From: Alphaproteobacteria bacterium HGW-Alphaproteobacteria-14
GTDB taxonomy: Bacteria > Pseudomonadota > Alphaproteobacteria > Sphingomonadales > Sphingomonadaceae
DNA: 64,000 bases
Direction of reading: 5' to 3'
NCBI GenBank assembly: GCA_002842925.1
Contig: PHEL01000004.1
Location: 1-64,000 of the forward strand
Under the pieces are notes generated by a model. It did no database searches and was not told the DNA's origin. It worked only from the letters and a program-made list of their open reading frames with translations. Each line of letters opens with the position of its first letter. Positions within the stretch are counted from its first letter, which is position 1. A program made the position numbers and the translations under genes. Below, piece after piece: positions 46,923 through 55,329 of this stretch.

Positions 46923-48578
46923 TTGAAGAAAGATTTTACCCCCGAAGACGAATTGCTGTTTCTTGCACTGGGCGGATCCGGAGAAATTGGCATGAACGTC
47001 AATCTCTATGGCTGCCAGGGCAAATGGATCATGGTTGATCTGGGTATGACCTTTTCGGGTAATGAATATCCCGGCGTCGAACTGGTGTTTGCTGACCTTG
47101 ATTTCATTGAGGAACGCCGCAAGGATCTGCTCGCCATCGTGCTGACCCACGCCCATGAAGATCACATCGGCGCGGTCCCCTATTTCGCTGGCGAATTGGG
47201 CGTGCCGCTTTATGCCACGCCGTTCACCGCCGATCTGGTGGCGCGCAAGCTGGAAGAAGCCGGGCTGCTGGGCAAGGTCGAACTCAACATTATCGAGGAT
47301 GATCACGGCGAGATCGACATTGGCCCTTTCAAAATAACCTATCTGCCGCTGGCCCACTCGATTGCCGAAGGCAACGCGCTGCTGATCGACACGCCGCATG
47401 GGCGCATTTTCCACACCGGCGACTGGAAGCTCGACGAAGAACCGATCATTGGCGAACCGACCACCGAAGAAGAACTGCGCGCTATCGGTGACGAAGGCGT
47501 GCTGGCGCTGGTTTGCGATTCGACCAATGTGTTTAATCCCGAACCTTCCGGCTCCGAAGGCGCGGTGCACCGCGGGTTGATGGAGGAGGTTGCCCGGCAC
47601 AAGGGAAAGCGCGTTGTCGTCACCACCTTTGCCAGCAACGTCGCGCGGCTGCACACCTTGGGCGAGGTTGCGCGCGAAACGGGACGGCAAATCTGCGTCG
47701 CAGGCCGCTCGCTCGACCGGATTATCGAAGTCGCGCAGGATAATGGCTATCTTGAAGATTTCCCCACGCCGGTCAGTTTCGACACCGCAATGGGGCTGCC
47801 GCGCGGTGAAGTGCTGATCATCGCCACTGGCGGGCAGGGCGAACCTCGCGCTGCGCTGGGCCGGATGGCGGACAGCAATCACCCGATTGAACTGGCCGCG
47901 GGCGATGTGGTGCTGTTTTCCTCGCGCCAGATCCCCGGCAATGAAATCCCGATCGCCAAGATCCAAAACCAGCTCGCCGCTCGCGGGATCGTGACTGTGA
48001 GCGACCGTCAGGCGTTCATCCATGTCTCGGGCCATCCGGGGCGGCCAGAGCTTGAGGCGCTGTATGATTGGCTGCGGCCCGAAGTGTTGGTGCCCGTTCA
48101 CGGCGAAATCCGCCATATGACTGAGCAGGCACGGGTCGGCAAAAGTGCTGGGATCCCGTCGCAGGTGGTGCAGAAGAACGGTGACATCGTGCGCCTGGCC
48201 CCCGGCAAGCCGGGCAAGCTGGCCGAAGTGCGTGCGGGGCGTCTGGTGCTTGATGGCGACATCATCGCCCCAGCCAATGGCGATGCAATCACCATGCGCC
48301 GCCGGATCGCTCAAGATGGTGTGCTGGTGGTGGTGCTGGCGCGCGGACAAGCCCCATTGGTTGAGGCGATTGGCCTGCCGCTGGAGGAAGACCTGCCAGA
48401 TTTTCTTGAAGAGGCCGCTAGCGACGTGCTTGCTGCGATCAACCGGCTCAAGGGCAAGGACGCGCGCGATTCAACCGTGATTCATGAAGCCGCCCGGCTC
48501 GCCGCCCGCCGTGCAGCGCAGCGTTGGTCGGGTAAGAAACCGCAGGTGCGCGTGGTCATGCCGGGGGCACCCGCCTGA
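46923..48578 (+). CDS. rnj: Ribonuclease J
   Basis: A 551-residue metallo-beta-lactamase/beta-CASP nuclease with 5'-3' exo and endo activity on RNA. The metal motif is THAHEDHIGAVPY (HxHxDH), and the beta-CASP part has TTFASNVARL and later PGNEIPI and HVSGHPGRPE. The start appears to be TTG 46923 (KKDFTPEDELLFLALGGSGE); the ribosome site is weak. The genome therefore encodes both RNase E/G and RNase J, as many alphaproteobacteria do. The next gene overlaps by one base. Confidence 0.92.
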   Translation: MKKDFTPEDELLFLALGGSGEIGMNVNLYGCQGKWIMVDLGMTFSGNEYPGVELVFADLDFIEERRKDLLAIVLTHAHEDHIGAVPYFAGELGVPLYATPFTADLVARKLEEAGLLGKVELNIIEDDHGEIDIGPFKITYLPLAHSIAEGNALLIDTPHGRIFHTGDWKLDEEPIIGEPTTEEELRAIGDEGVLALVCDSTNVFNPEPSGSEGAVHRGLMEEVARHKGKRVVVTTFASNVARLHTLGEVARETGRQICVAGRSLDRIIEVAQDNGYLEDFPTPVSFDTAMGLPRGEVLIIATGGQGEPRAALGRMADSNHPIELAAGDVVLFSSRQIPGNEIPIAKIQNQLAARGIVTVSDRQAFIHVSGHPGRPELEALYDWLRPEVLVPVHGEIRHMTEQARVGKSAGIPSQVVQKNGDIVRLAPGKPGKLAEVRAGRLVLDGDIIAPANGDAITMRRRIAQDGVLVVVLARGQAPLVEAIGLPLEEDLPDFLEEAASDVLAAINRLKGKDARDSTVIHEAARLAARRAAQRWSGKKPQVRVVMPGAPA

Positions 48579-48862
48579 TGCAGATCACTTCGATTTCGGC
48601 TATCTATTTCCTGTTCTGGGTGATGAGCGCGTTCGTGATGTTGCCGTTCGGTGTGCGCACCGCCGATGAATCCGGGGAGGCAAAGGTGCCGGGCCAGGCG
48701 GACAGCGCCCCCGTCAATTTCCGCCCTGGCAGGGTGGCGCTGCGGGCAACGATCATCGCGGCGGTGTTTACCGGGCTGTTCGTCGCCAATTACCAATATG
48801 GCTGGGTCACTGTTACCGATATCGACATTCTGCCCAAGCCGCCGGGCGCGGTAGCGCGCTAA
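48578..48862 (+). CDS. DUF1467 family small membrane protein
   Basis: A 94-residue two-helix protein. MQITSISAIYFLFWVMSAFV forms the first helix, the loop LPFGVRTADESGE is typical of DUF1467, and a second helix is ATIIAAVFTGLFVANYQYGW. It sits directly after RNase J, as in many alphaproteobacteria. Function unknown. Its stop overlaps the convergent coiled-coil gene by four bases. Confidence 0.85.
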   Translation: MQITSISAIYFLFWVMSAFVMLPFGVRTADESGEAKVPGQADSAPVNFRPGRVALRATIIAAVFTGLFVANYQYGWVTVTDIDILPKPPGAVAR

Positions 48863-51231
48863 CTGCGCAGGCGCTGGATCGCCTGTGCCAGCGCGACATA
48901 GAGCTTGCCCATTTCCGAACCCAGCACCGTTAGGCTCAGCGCGTGGCCATCGCGGGTCGACAGGATCGAGCGCAGCATTGCCTCGAAATCGTGAATGTAG
49001 CGGCTGACATTGGCCTTGAACGCATCGTCTGCGTTGTAGAGCGATTCAATCTCGCGCGCGGTGCCATTGTCGATCAACCGCACAGCGCGGCGCGTAAAGA
49101 TGCCGCGGTCGCCCTTCAGGTAGGCGTCCCATGCGGTGTCAGCCACTTCGGTGGACAGCGCGGTGCTGATATCGATGGCGGCCGAATTGAGGCTGTCGGT
49201 GATCAGCGCCATGCGCCGCGCGAAGTCATTATTGATCTGTTCTTCGGCCAGTTCGCGCGCTCGCGTTACGCGGTGTTCGAGATTGCCGGTAAGCTCGTTC
49301 ACCCGAACAAGCTGATCGCGCAGTTGAACTGTCACTTCACGCCCCACGCCAGAGGCATGGGCCGCCGCTTGTTCCAACTTGCCGATCATCGCGGCCGCTT
49401 CGTTACGCAGCGCGCGTTCGAGCACCTCGACCGCTTCGCCGCCAATGCTCTGGGCGAGCGCAGCAGTCTTTTCACGCGCACCGGAATCCAGTGTAGCAAA
49501 GGCCTGTGCAATCGCTGCCTCCAGCGTGCCGAGCGCATCGCGCAATCGTTCTTGCGTATCAGCGGCTAGCGTTCCGCTTTCCTCCGCCAGTCGCGCAAAC
49601 CCGCCGCGCAACCCCTGTAGGCGGGCGAGCGCGTCGTCTGACTGTTCGACGAGGCGTGATCGGAACCCGGCAATCGCTTCATCGGCAGCGTCGATTTCGC
49701 TACGGGTCTGCAGCAGATAGCCTGACAGATCGTTGCCTTGCTCGCTTGAACGAAGCATCAACTGGTTGACCGTGTCAGCACGTGCTTCAACCTCTGAAAG
49801 CGCTTCGCCGGCTCCGGTGATCGACTGGGTCAGATCTTCGCGGGTGGTGCGCGCGCCCGACTGGATGATTTCCAGCAGGCGAATGCCGCTTTCTGTGAGT
49901 TGCGCCAGTTGTGTCTCGGTTGCTGCAAGCGCAGCGCGTTTGTCGGCCAAATGTTCCCCGAGCGTGCCAAGACCTGTCGTAAGGTTGGCGCGTGCAGTTT
50001 CGCCGTGCTCGTCAATTTGGCGTATCATCTGCCCCAACTGGTCGAGGCGTTCTGCCACTGTTTCGCCATGGGCCAGCAGCTTTTCGGTATCGGCAATCTG
50101 CGCTTCACGCCGCAGAGCCAGGGCATCATCAAGTTCACTAAGTCGCTGTGACAGCAACTCGCTTGCTTGCGCTTCGTGGGTTTCGAATGCGGCCTGGCGC
50201 TGTTCAATCTGTTCGGCAAGTGCGCGACTGCGTTCACTCAGCTGACTGTCGAAAGTCTCAATCTCGGACGTGGTCTGCCGCGCCCGTTCGCCGAGCGCGG
50301 CAAGCGCAGTGGCTTCCAGCGCGTCGAGCCGGGCACGGTAGGCTTCGGCATCGGTCTGCAAGGCGACAAATCGCTGGGTGACGAGCGCTTCGATCCGGGT
50401 TAGCTGGTCTTCGAACCCGGTGAGGGTTTCGCCCACCCGTTCACCCAGACTGCGCACCTGCGTTTCGCTGGCGGCACCAAAGGTGTTGAGCCGGTCGAAA
50501 CCGGTCACCAGCCGTTCAAGCTGATCCTGCGCGTTGCGCCCTGCGCCGCCGATCTGGTTGGCGACGTCGCGCGCGGAATTGGCGATAACCGGAAGGTCAT
50601 CGCGCAGCCGGTTCATGTTGCCGAGCGCGGTTTCGCTGGCGCTGCCAATCGCCTCGACCTGCGCGCCGTTGGTGGTGATCAACCCCTGCAATTCGGCGGC
50701 ATGGGTGGAAATCCGCTCCGCCGCTATCCGGCCCAGCGATTCCAGATCGCGCGATTGCGCGCTCAGAAACTCCCGCGCGAGGCTGAGTTCTCGGTTGACC
50801 ACCTTGAGGCGGGCTTCAAGCGCCGTGCTTTCCCGGCTCAATAACACGGCGCTGGCGGCAAAGCGGGCGGCCTCTGCGCGCGATGATCGCATGGCGAGCA
50901 GCCAGGCGATCCCGACCAGACCAACCGGCACCGACCATTGAACGCCCCACGTGACCCACTGGGTAGGCGCCGGATTGCCAAGAATTTCATTCCAATGCGC
51001 CCAGCCAAAAACCCCGGTCCAGGCCGCGACTGTAATGATAGCGAATGCCGGAGCCAGCCAGCCGAAACGGGATGTGGTCAGGACAGGTGTATCGTCCTCC
51101 CGCTCCTCCATCCAGCTTTCCGATAGCTGCAACTCCGCCGTTTCTGGCGATGCCACGTTATCAGCGACATTGTTCGGTGAAACCGGCTCCGCAGCGCCGT
51201 TTTCCCCGCTCTTACGCCCCAAGGTGCGCAT
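48859..51231 (-). CDS. Membrane-anchored coiled-coil protein, TipN-like architecture
   Basis: A 790-residue protein: a hydrophilic N-tail (1-55), two membrane helices (about 57-77 and 97-114), a long coiled coil (about 120-690, rich in Ala, Glu, Arg and Gln, with few prolines) and a small C-terminal helical domain. There is no Walker A motif, although relatives are sometimes labelled ATPase. Two N-terminal helices plus a long coiled coil is the architecture of the Caulobacter birth-pole marker TipN; homology is not claimed. ATG 51231 is preferred to 51249 because AGGACGG precedes it and a TATGAT -10 lies at 51256-51261, close to 51249. It may be a polar or chromosome-organising scaffold. Confidence 0.7.
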   Translation of the reverse strand: MRTLGRKSGENGAAEPVSPNNVADNVASPETAELQLSESWMEEREDDTPVLTTSRFGWLAPAFAIITVAAWTGVFGWAHWNEILGNPAPTQWVTWGVQWSVPVGLVGIAWLLAMRSSRAEAARFAASAVLLSRESTALEARLKVVNRELSLAREFLSAQSRDLESLGRIAAERISTHAAELQGLITTNGAQVEAIGSASETALGNMNRLRDDLPVIANSARDVANQIGGAGRNAQDQLERLVTGFDRLNTFGAASETQVRSLGERVGETLTGFEDQLTRIEALVTQRFVALQTDAEAYRARLDALEATALAALGERARQTTSEIETFDSQLSERSRALAEQIEQRQAAFETHEAQASELLSQRLSELDDALALRREAQIADTEKLLAHGETVAERLDQLGQMIRQIDEHGETARANLTTGLGTLGEHLADKRAALAATETQLAQLTESGIRLLEIIQSGARTTREDLTQSITGAGEALSEVEARADTVNQLMLRSSEQGNDLSGYLLQTRSEIDAADEAIAGFRSRLVEQSDDALARLQGLRGGFARLAEESGTLAADTQERLRDALGTLEAAIAQAFATLDSGAREKTAALAQSIGGEAVEVLERALRNEAAAMIGKLEQAAAHASGVGREVTVQLRDQLVRVNELTGNLEHRVTRARELAEEQINNDFARRMALITDSLNSAAIDISTALSTEVADTAWDAYLKGDRGIFTRRAVRLIDNGTAREIESLYNADDAFKANVSRYIHDFEAMLRSILSTRDGHALSLTVLGSEMGKLYVALAQAIQRLRS

Positions 51232-51255
51232 CTGGTGCCGTCCTGCCATATGACT

Positions 51256-51261
51256 ATCATA
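51256..51261 (-). promoter_or_regulatory. Candidate -10 box (TATGAT) for the coiled-coil gene
   Basis: Read on the minus strand as TATGAT, five of six consensus bases. It would place the RNA start near 51249, giving a leader of about 18 bases to ATG 51231 with AGGACGG inside it. No good -35 is seen. Confidence 0.4.
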
Positions 51262-51306
51262 ACACAGTCGGACTCGTGATAAACCCCGCTTTAACCCAAT
51301 TTGCCT

Positions 51307-51320
51307 TATGATCGTATCAT
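51307..51320 (+). promoter_or_regulatory. TATGAT -10 within an ATGAT-CGT-ATCAT palindrome at the Hpt-like gene start
   Basis: ATGAT (51308-51312) and ATCAT (51316-51320) form a perfect 5-base palindrome around CGT, overlapping the ATG of the Hpt-like gene at 51319. TATGAT at 51307-51312 would start RNA about at 51319. No ribosome-binding site precedes the ATG, so the mRNA may be leaderless and the palindrome may be an operator. Confidence 0.4.
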
Positions 51321-51630
51321 GGCGTTTGATAATGGAGCCCTTGATGCGACCCTTGCGGCGGCAGCCGGCGATGATGCCGTGCTGCTGCACGAATTGCGCG
51401 CGGCGTTTCTGGAAAGCGCGGCTCGCCAGCTTGACCTGCTCAAACGCGCGCGCTGCGATGGCAACTGGCACGTTGCGGCAATGCGGCTGAAGGGGTTGGC
51501 GGCAAGTTTTCATGCCGATGATTTGTTGCAGGCAGCTGAAATCACGCTGCAAGCGGCACCGGGTGAGCCGTTGGCGATCCGCGAAATCGAAGCGGTGCTC
51601 GCACGTTTCTCACGCACCACACGCCGCTGA
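51319..51630 (+). CDS. Hpt-domain-like protein lacking the phospho-acceptor histidine
   Basis: A 103-residue four-helix protein with the spacing of histidine phosphotransfer domains. The Hpt motif H-x-L-K-G is recognisable as MRLKGLAASF, but Met55 stands at the histidine position; His51 lies one helical turn before. It cannot be a standard phosphotransfer protein unless His51 substitutes. It may instead bind a receiver domain without phosphotransfer, as pseudo-Hpt proteins are thought to do. The start at 51319 lacks a ribosome site, and the gene is divergent from the coiled-coil gene. Confidence 0.65.
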   Translation: MAFDNGALDATLAAAAGDDAVLLHELRAAFLESAARQLDLLKRARCDGNWHVAAMRLKGLAASFHADDLLQAAEITLQAAPGEPLAIREIEAVLARFSRTTRR

Positions 51631-51709
51631 TCCCATGATGGTGCTTGAACGATTGCGCTGAACCCGCCAATCCCTCAACCTTTCCGTCACTGTATCGGAG
51701 ATGTGCGGG

Positions 51710-52906
51710 ATGCGCACCGGCCTGATTGCTGCTGTCACACGCACCGCGACCGGCGAATTGCGCGCTGAATTGCCTGTGGCCGGGCGTGCGGTGCTGGCCT
51801 GGCAGGTGGCGTTGATGCGCGATCTGGGGGCAGAGCGGATTTTGTGCCTGTGCGAGGATGTGAGCGGTGAAGTTTTGCGGCTGCAACACGAGGTTGAAGC
51901 AGGCGGCGGCGCGTTTCATGCGTTGAAAGGCTTTGCCGCGCTTCCGGCGCTGGTTCGGGCCGAGGATGATCTTATCATATTGCGTGATGGGCTGGTGCCC
52001 GATCCGCTGCTGGCGCGCTCGCTGGTGGAGGCTGACCTCGGCCTGCGTCGGATGATCGCCTGCGTGCCTTCCGATCATCCGCTTGCAAGCAGCCACCCTT
52101 ACGACTTTGAGCGTGTCGATGCAGTGCACCATTGGGCTGGACTGTTGGTGATGCGCGGCGCGCCCGTGCAACACTTGGCTGATTTTCCTGCGGATGCCGA
52201 TGCGGTTTCGGTGCTTTTGCGGCTCGCCCTGCAATCCGGAACGCCATGCCATGGCTTGACTGCAAATGCGCTGACGGATGAGGCGTGGTTACTGGCCGAC
52301 AGCGCCGATGCGATCACGCGGCACGAACAGGCCATGATTGCAAAGGCCGCGCCTGAACCGGATTGGCGCGCGCCGCTGGCGACACTGGCGGCGGTGCTGG
52401 TGCGAAATCTTGCGCCGCGCGGGCTGAATCGGGCACCAATGCTTGGCGCTGCCCTAGCATTCGCCTTGCTGATTGGCGGAGCGGTGGCGGCGGCGTTGGG
52501 GGCGGCAGCGGGCGGCCTTGCGCTTGCAACTCTTGGCAATTTTGCAGCGCGGCTTTCGGGCGGCTTTGCGACGCTACGTCAGCATCTGCAGCACCATAAC
52601 ACCGCTGGGCGGCCTGGTGCGATTGCGGGGATTGTGGCGGATGTTCTGACCGCAGTTGCGATGTGGTTTGCACTGTCCCCTTGGCCGGAATGGACTCCGC
52701 TGGCGGTGTGTGGGCCGATAGCCATCGGGCTGGCGCGACTCGCTTCGAAAGCAAGCAATACCGCGCTGGCGGCGGTGGCATCCGACAGGGCGAGCCAGTT
52801 GCTGTTGCTGTCCCTGGCGGCGGCTTTCGATGTGCTGCCCGAGGCGGCCGCAATCATGGCATTGGCACTGCTTGCAGCTTTGCTACTGCGCAAAGCCGAC
52901 AATTGA
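51710..52906 (+). CDS. Nucleotidyltransferase-like domain fused to a membrane domain
   Basis: A 398-residue protein. Residues 1-120 look like a nucleotide-diphospho-sugar transferase fold (MRTGLIAAV start, the GAERILCLCED strand, LRAEDDLIILRDGLVP). Residues 120-230 are a soluble continuation, and from about 247 to the end four or five hydrophobic helices follow. The membrane part recalls CDP-alcohol phosphatidyltransferase-like fusions, but the DG-x2-AR-x8-G-x3-D motif is not visible, so no reaction is assigned. ATG 51710 is preferred because GGAG lies nine bases upstream. The next gene follows after 41 bases. Confidence 0.55.
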   Translation: MRTGLIAAVTRTATGELRAELPVAGRAVLAWQVALMRDLGAERILCLCEDVSGEVLRLQHEVEAGGGAFHALKGFAALPALVRAEDDLIILRDGLVPDPLLARSLVEADLGLRRMIACVPSDHPLASSHPYDFERVDAVHHWAGLLVMRGAPVQHLADFPADADAVSVLLRLALQSGTPCHGLTANALTDEAWLLADSADAITRHEQAMIAKAAPEPDWRAPLATLAAVLVRNLAPRGLNRAPMLGAALAFALLIGGAVAAALGAAAGGLALATLGNFAARLSGGFATLRQHLQHHNTAGRPGAIAGIVADVLTAVAMWFALSPWPEWTPLAVCGPIAIGLARLASKASNTALAAVASDRASQLLLLSLAAAFDVLPEAAAIMALALLAALLLRKADN

Positions 52907-52947
52907 ACTAACGCGGCCTTAACTATGCAGGTGTTACGCCTGCAAGG

Positions 52948-53898
52948 ATGGGCGAAGAAACGATGGACCTTGCCGCCGACCAAGCTGTCGAGGCGATCCT
53001 GCGGGATGAACTCGCGCGCGAAGACCGCGCGGCGGCTGCGGTCGTCCCGGTGCTGCGCCATTTGCTCGCCAGTGATGCCCATGCGCTGGTGAGCGACGCT
53101 ATTCTTGCGCGGGTGCGCGGCATGGTGGTGGATTGCGCCGCGCAATTGCTGGCAGCCATGGCCGGACGTGATCCCGCCGCCCGTTCGCCCGCGCTGGCCG
53201 ATCCGGCGAGGATCGATTTCTGGGCCGAGCGATTGATGCGCGACGAGCCGCTGCTCAGCTTCTGCCATGCGCTTGCCAATGAGGGCCTGCTTGCGGAAAA
53301 GTTCCAGCTGCGCCGCGCCATCGACCCGGTGCTTAGCTCGCTATTGCAGGAACTGATCGCGTCTGATGACCCCGCGATTGCCAGTCTGGCGATGAGCGCG
53401 CTTGCCGCGCAATCGCGCTTTATCCAGAGCCAGCGCCGAATGGAGTTGCCCTTGGGCGAACTTCCGGCCGAGCTTTTCCATGCGGTGATCGCGATTGGCC
53501 TGCGCCATGCGGCCGATGACACGGCGCGCGCTGCGCTCGAACGGGTGCCACTACGCTATGATGAGGCCGCCAGCCGGCTTGGGCTGCTCGCGCATCTGGT
53601 CGCGGCGATGCGGCGGGGGACGGTGGCGGCAATGGCGATTGACCACGCCGGGCTTGCCCTCTTCGCGACCGCACTGGCAACGCAAACGCGCCAGCCGCGA
53701 GAATCGGTGGTGCTGGCCTGTCACGCAGGGCAGGGCGCTCGGCTTGCCCTGGCGTTGCGATCGGCCGGGCTTTCCTTGCCTGAGATAGAGCGGCAATATC
53801 TGCTGGTTGAGCCTGCCGCCCGAATGCCGCGCGCGATTGCCACGCTATTGCCAGAACACGCTGCGACCATGCTGTCGGCAAGCAGAGCGGCATCATGA
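52948..53898 (+). CDS. Helical protein upstream of the pseudo-kinase, DUF2336-like
   Basis: A 316-residue, almost wholly alpha-helical, Ala/Leu/Arg-rich protein without signal or membrane helix. The succession of short helical repeats resembles DUF2336 proteins; the assignment is tentative. DUF2336 genes often sit next to two-component genes in alphaproteobacteria. It overlaps the kinase-like gene by four bases, so the two are co-translated. Met6 (base 52963) is an alternative start. Confidence 0.5.
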   Translation: MGEETMDLAADQAVEAILRDELAREDRAAAAVVPVLRHLLASDAHALVSDAILARVRGMVVDCAAQLLAAMAGRDPAARSPALADPARIDFWAERLMRDEPLLSFCHALANEGLLAEKFQLRRAIDPVLSSLLQELIASDDPAIASLAMSALAAQSRFIQSQRRMELPLGELPAELFHAVIAIGLRHAADDTARAALERVPLRYDEAASRLGLLAHLVAAMRRGTVAAMAIDHAGLALFATALATQTRQPRESVVLACHAGQGARLALALRSAGLSLPEIERQYLLVEPAARMPRAIATLLPEHAATMLSASRAAS

Positions 53899-55304
53899 AC
53901 ACCATTGATCGACACGACAATCTGCAGGGCACCTGCGGGCTCACCGATGCGCACGACCGCCTGTTGAGCGCCGATGAACAGCTGACTGAATTGCAGGAAC
54001 GCTGCGGAGGCGATCTGCCGGGGACGCTGGCAATCCCCGAATTGCTGGAACTGGTGCGGCAATCGCGCCGTATGGGGCTGCGCATTGCACGCAGTTTCAA
54101 CGCCTTTGATGGCGATGCTATGATCTCCGGGTTTGCGCGAATTCACCCGTTGACCGAAGCTGATGGCGGCGGGTGCGAGGTGCTGATCGACAATTGGCAG
54201 CGCAGTGCACTGGCTCCGCCGAGCAACAGTGAGTTTGCCGAAAAACTTGATGCGATTGATCGTGCCACTGCGGAAGTGACCGCGCGGCTTGATGCAGGCC
54301 AGCGCGTGCAGGTGCTGAGCACAATTGCACCGGATGCGGCGGACTTGCAGGCAGCGGCGACAGCGCAGCCCGGGAGTGTTTGGAGCGACCTGGTCAATCT
54401 CAGCACGGTCAGCCATCATCAGCCGTTGCACTGGCGCTTGCTCGATGGCGCAAATTGCTGCTTTGACGGATCGCAGCGGCATTGGCGTATCCGGCTAATC
54501 CCGCTGGGGCCCGATGCCCATAACCCTGATGGATTTGAACTGCTGCTTATCGCGGATGAGCCGTTGATCACCATTCCGTCGGACGAAGAAGATCACGCAG
54601 ACCGTGACGATAGCGCGCCGACCCGGTTGATCGGCACCGCGCTCACTCCGGTGCTGCGTCAACCCATTGCCCGGATCATCGCCAATGCCGAAACGATCCG
54701 CGCGCGCCTCGCCGGGCCACTGCGCGAGGAATATAGCGAATATGCCGGAACCATCGCCAGCGCCGGTCAGCATCTCGCCGCGATGCTCGATGATCTGGCC
54801 GATCTTGAGGTGGTGGAAACGCCGGGCTTTGCCACCGCGCGAGAGCCGGTCGATCTGGCCGACGCGGCGTCGCGCGCTGCGGGCATCCTCGGCGTGCGTG
54901 CGCAAAACCGCGACATTGTGATAGAATTGGCCGGAACGCGCGGCGAGGCGGTAGCGACTGCCGAATTCCGCCGAGTGCTGCAAATCCTCATCAATCTGAT
55001 CGGCAATGCGATTGCCTATTCGCCGGTGGGTAGCGCTGTGCGGATCACCGCCGGGCCTGCGGGCGAGGGGCGTGTCGGTGTTGCCGTGGCGGACGAAGGC
55101 CCCGGTGTTACGCCTGATCAGGCGGAGCGCATTTTCGACAAGTTCGAACGGCTTGGCCGCGACAGCGATGGCGGCAAGGACAAGGGATCAGGCCTCGGCC
55201 TGTTCATCTCGCGCCGCCTTGCCGAGGCGATGGACGGCAGCCTGTCGGTCGAAAGCGCCGAAGGGGGCGGAGCACTGTTCAGGCTTGAACTGCCTGCGCA
55301 ATAG
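53895..55304 (+). CDS. Histidine-kinase-like protein without the H-box histidine
   Basis: A 469-residue soluble protein with a PAS-like N-terminal half (about 45-225), a HisKA-like helical hairpin (242-310) and a full HATPase_c domain (317-467). The ATPase boxes look intact: N-box NLIGNAI (367-373), G1 DEGPGV (400-405), F-box FDKF (414-417) and G2 GSGLGLFI (431-438). The H-box, normally SHELRTPL, reads TPVLRQPI (251-258), so Pro252 replaces the phosphorylated histidine. It could bind ATP yet not autophosphorylate at the usual site. No response regulator gene is next to it. Confidence 0.75.
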   Translation: MNTIDRHDNLQGTCGLTDAHDRLLSADEQLTELQERCGGDLPGTLAIPELLELVRQSRRMGLRIARSFNAFDGDAMISGFARIHPLTEADGGGCEVLIDNWQRSALAPPSNSEFAEKLDAIDRATAEVTARLDAGQRVQVLSTIAPDAADLQAAATAQPGSVWSDLVNLSTVSHHQPLHWRLLDGANCCFDGSQRHWRIRLIPLGPDAHNPDGFELLLIADEPLITIPSDEEDHADRDDSAPTRLIGTALTPVLRQPIARIIANAETIRARLAGPLREEYSEYAGTIASAGQHLAAMLDDLADLEVVETPGFATAREPVDLADAASRAAGILGVRAQNRDIVIELAGTRGEAVATAEFRRVLQILINLIGNAIAYSPVGSAVRITAGPAGEGRVGVAVADEGPGVTPDQAERIFDKFERLGRDSDGGKDKGSGLGLFISRRLAEAMDGSLSVESAEGGGALFRLELPAQ

Positions 55305-55329
55305 CCCGCCCCTTTAAGATGGTCGGATT

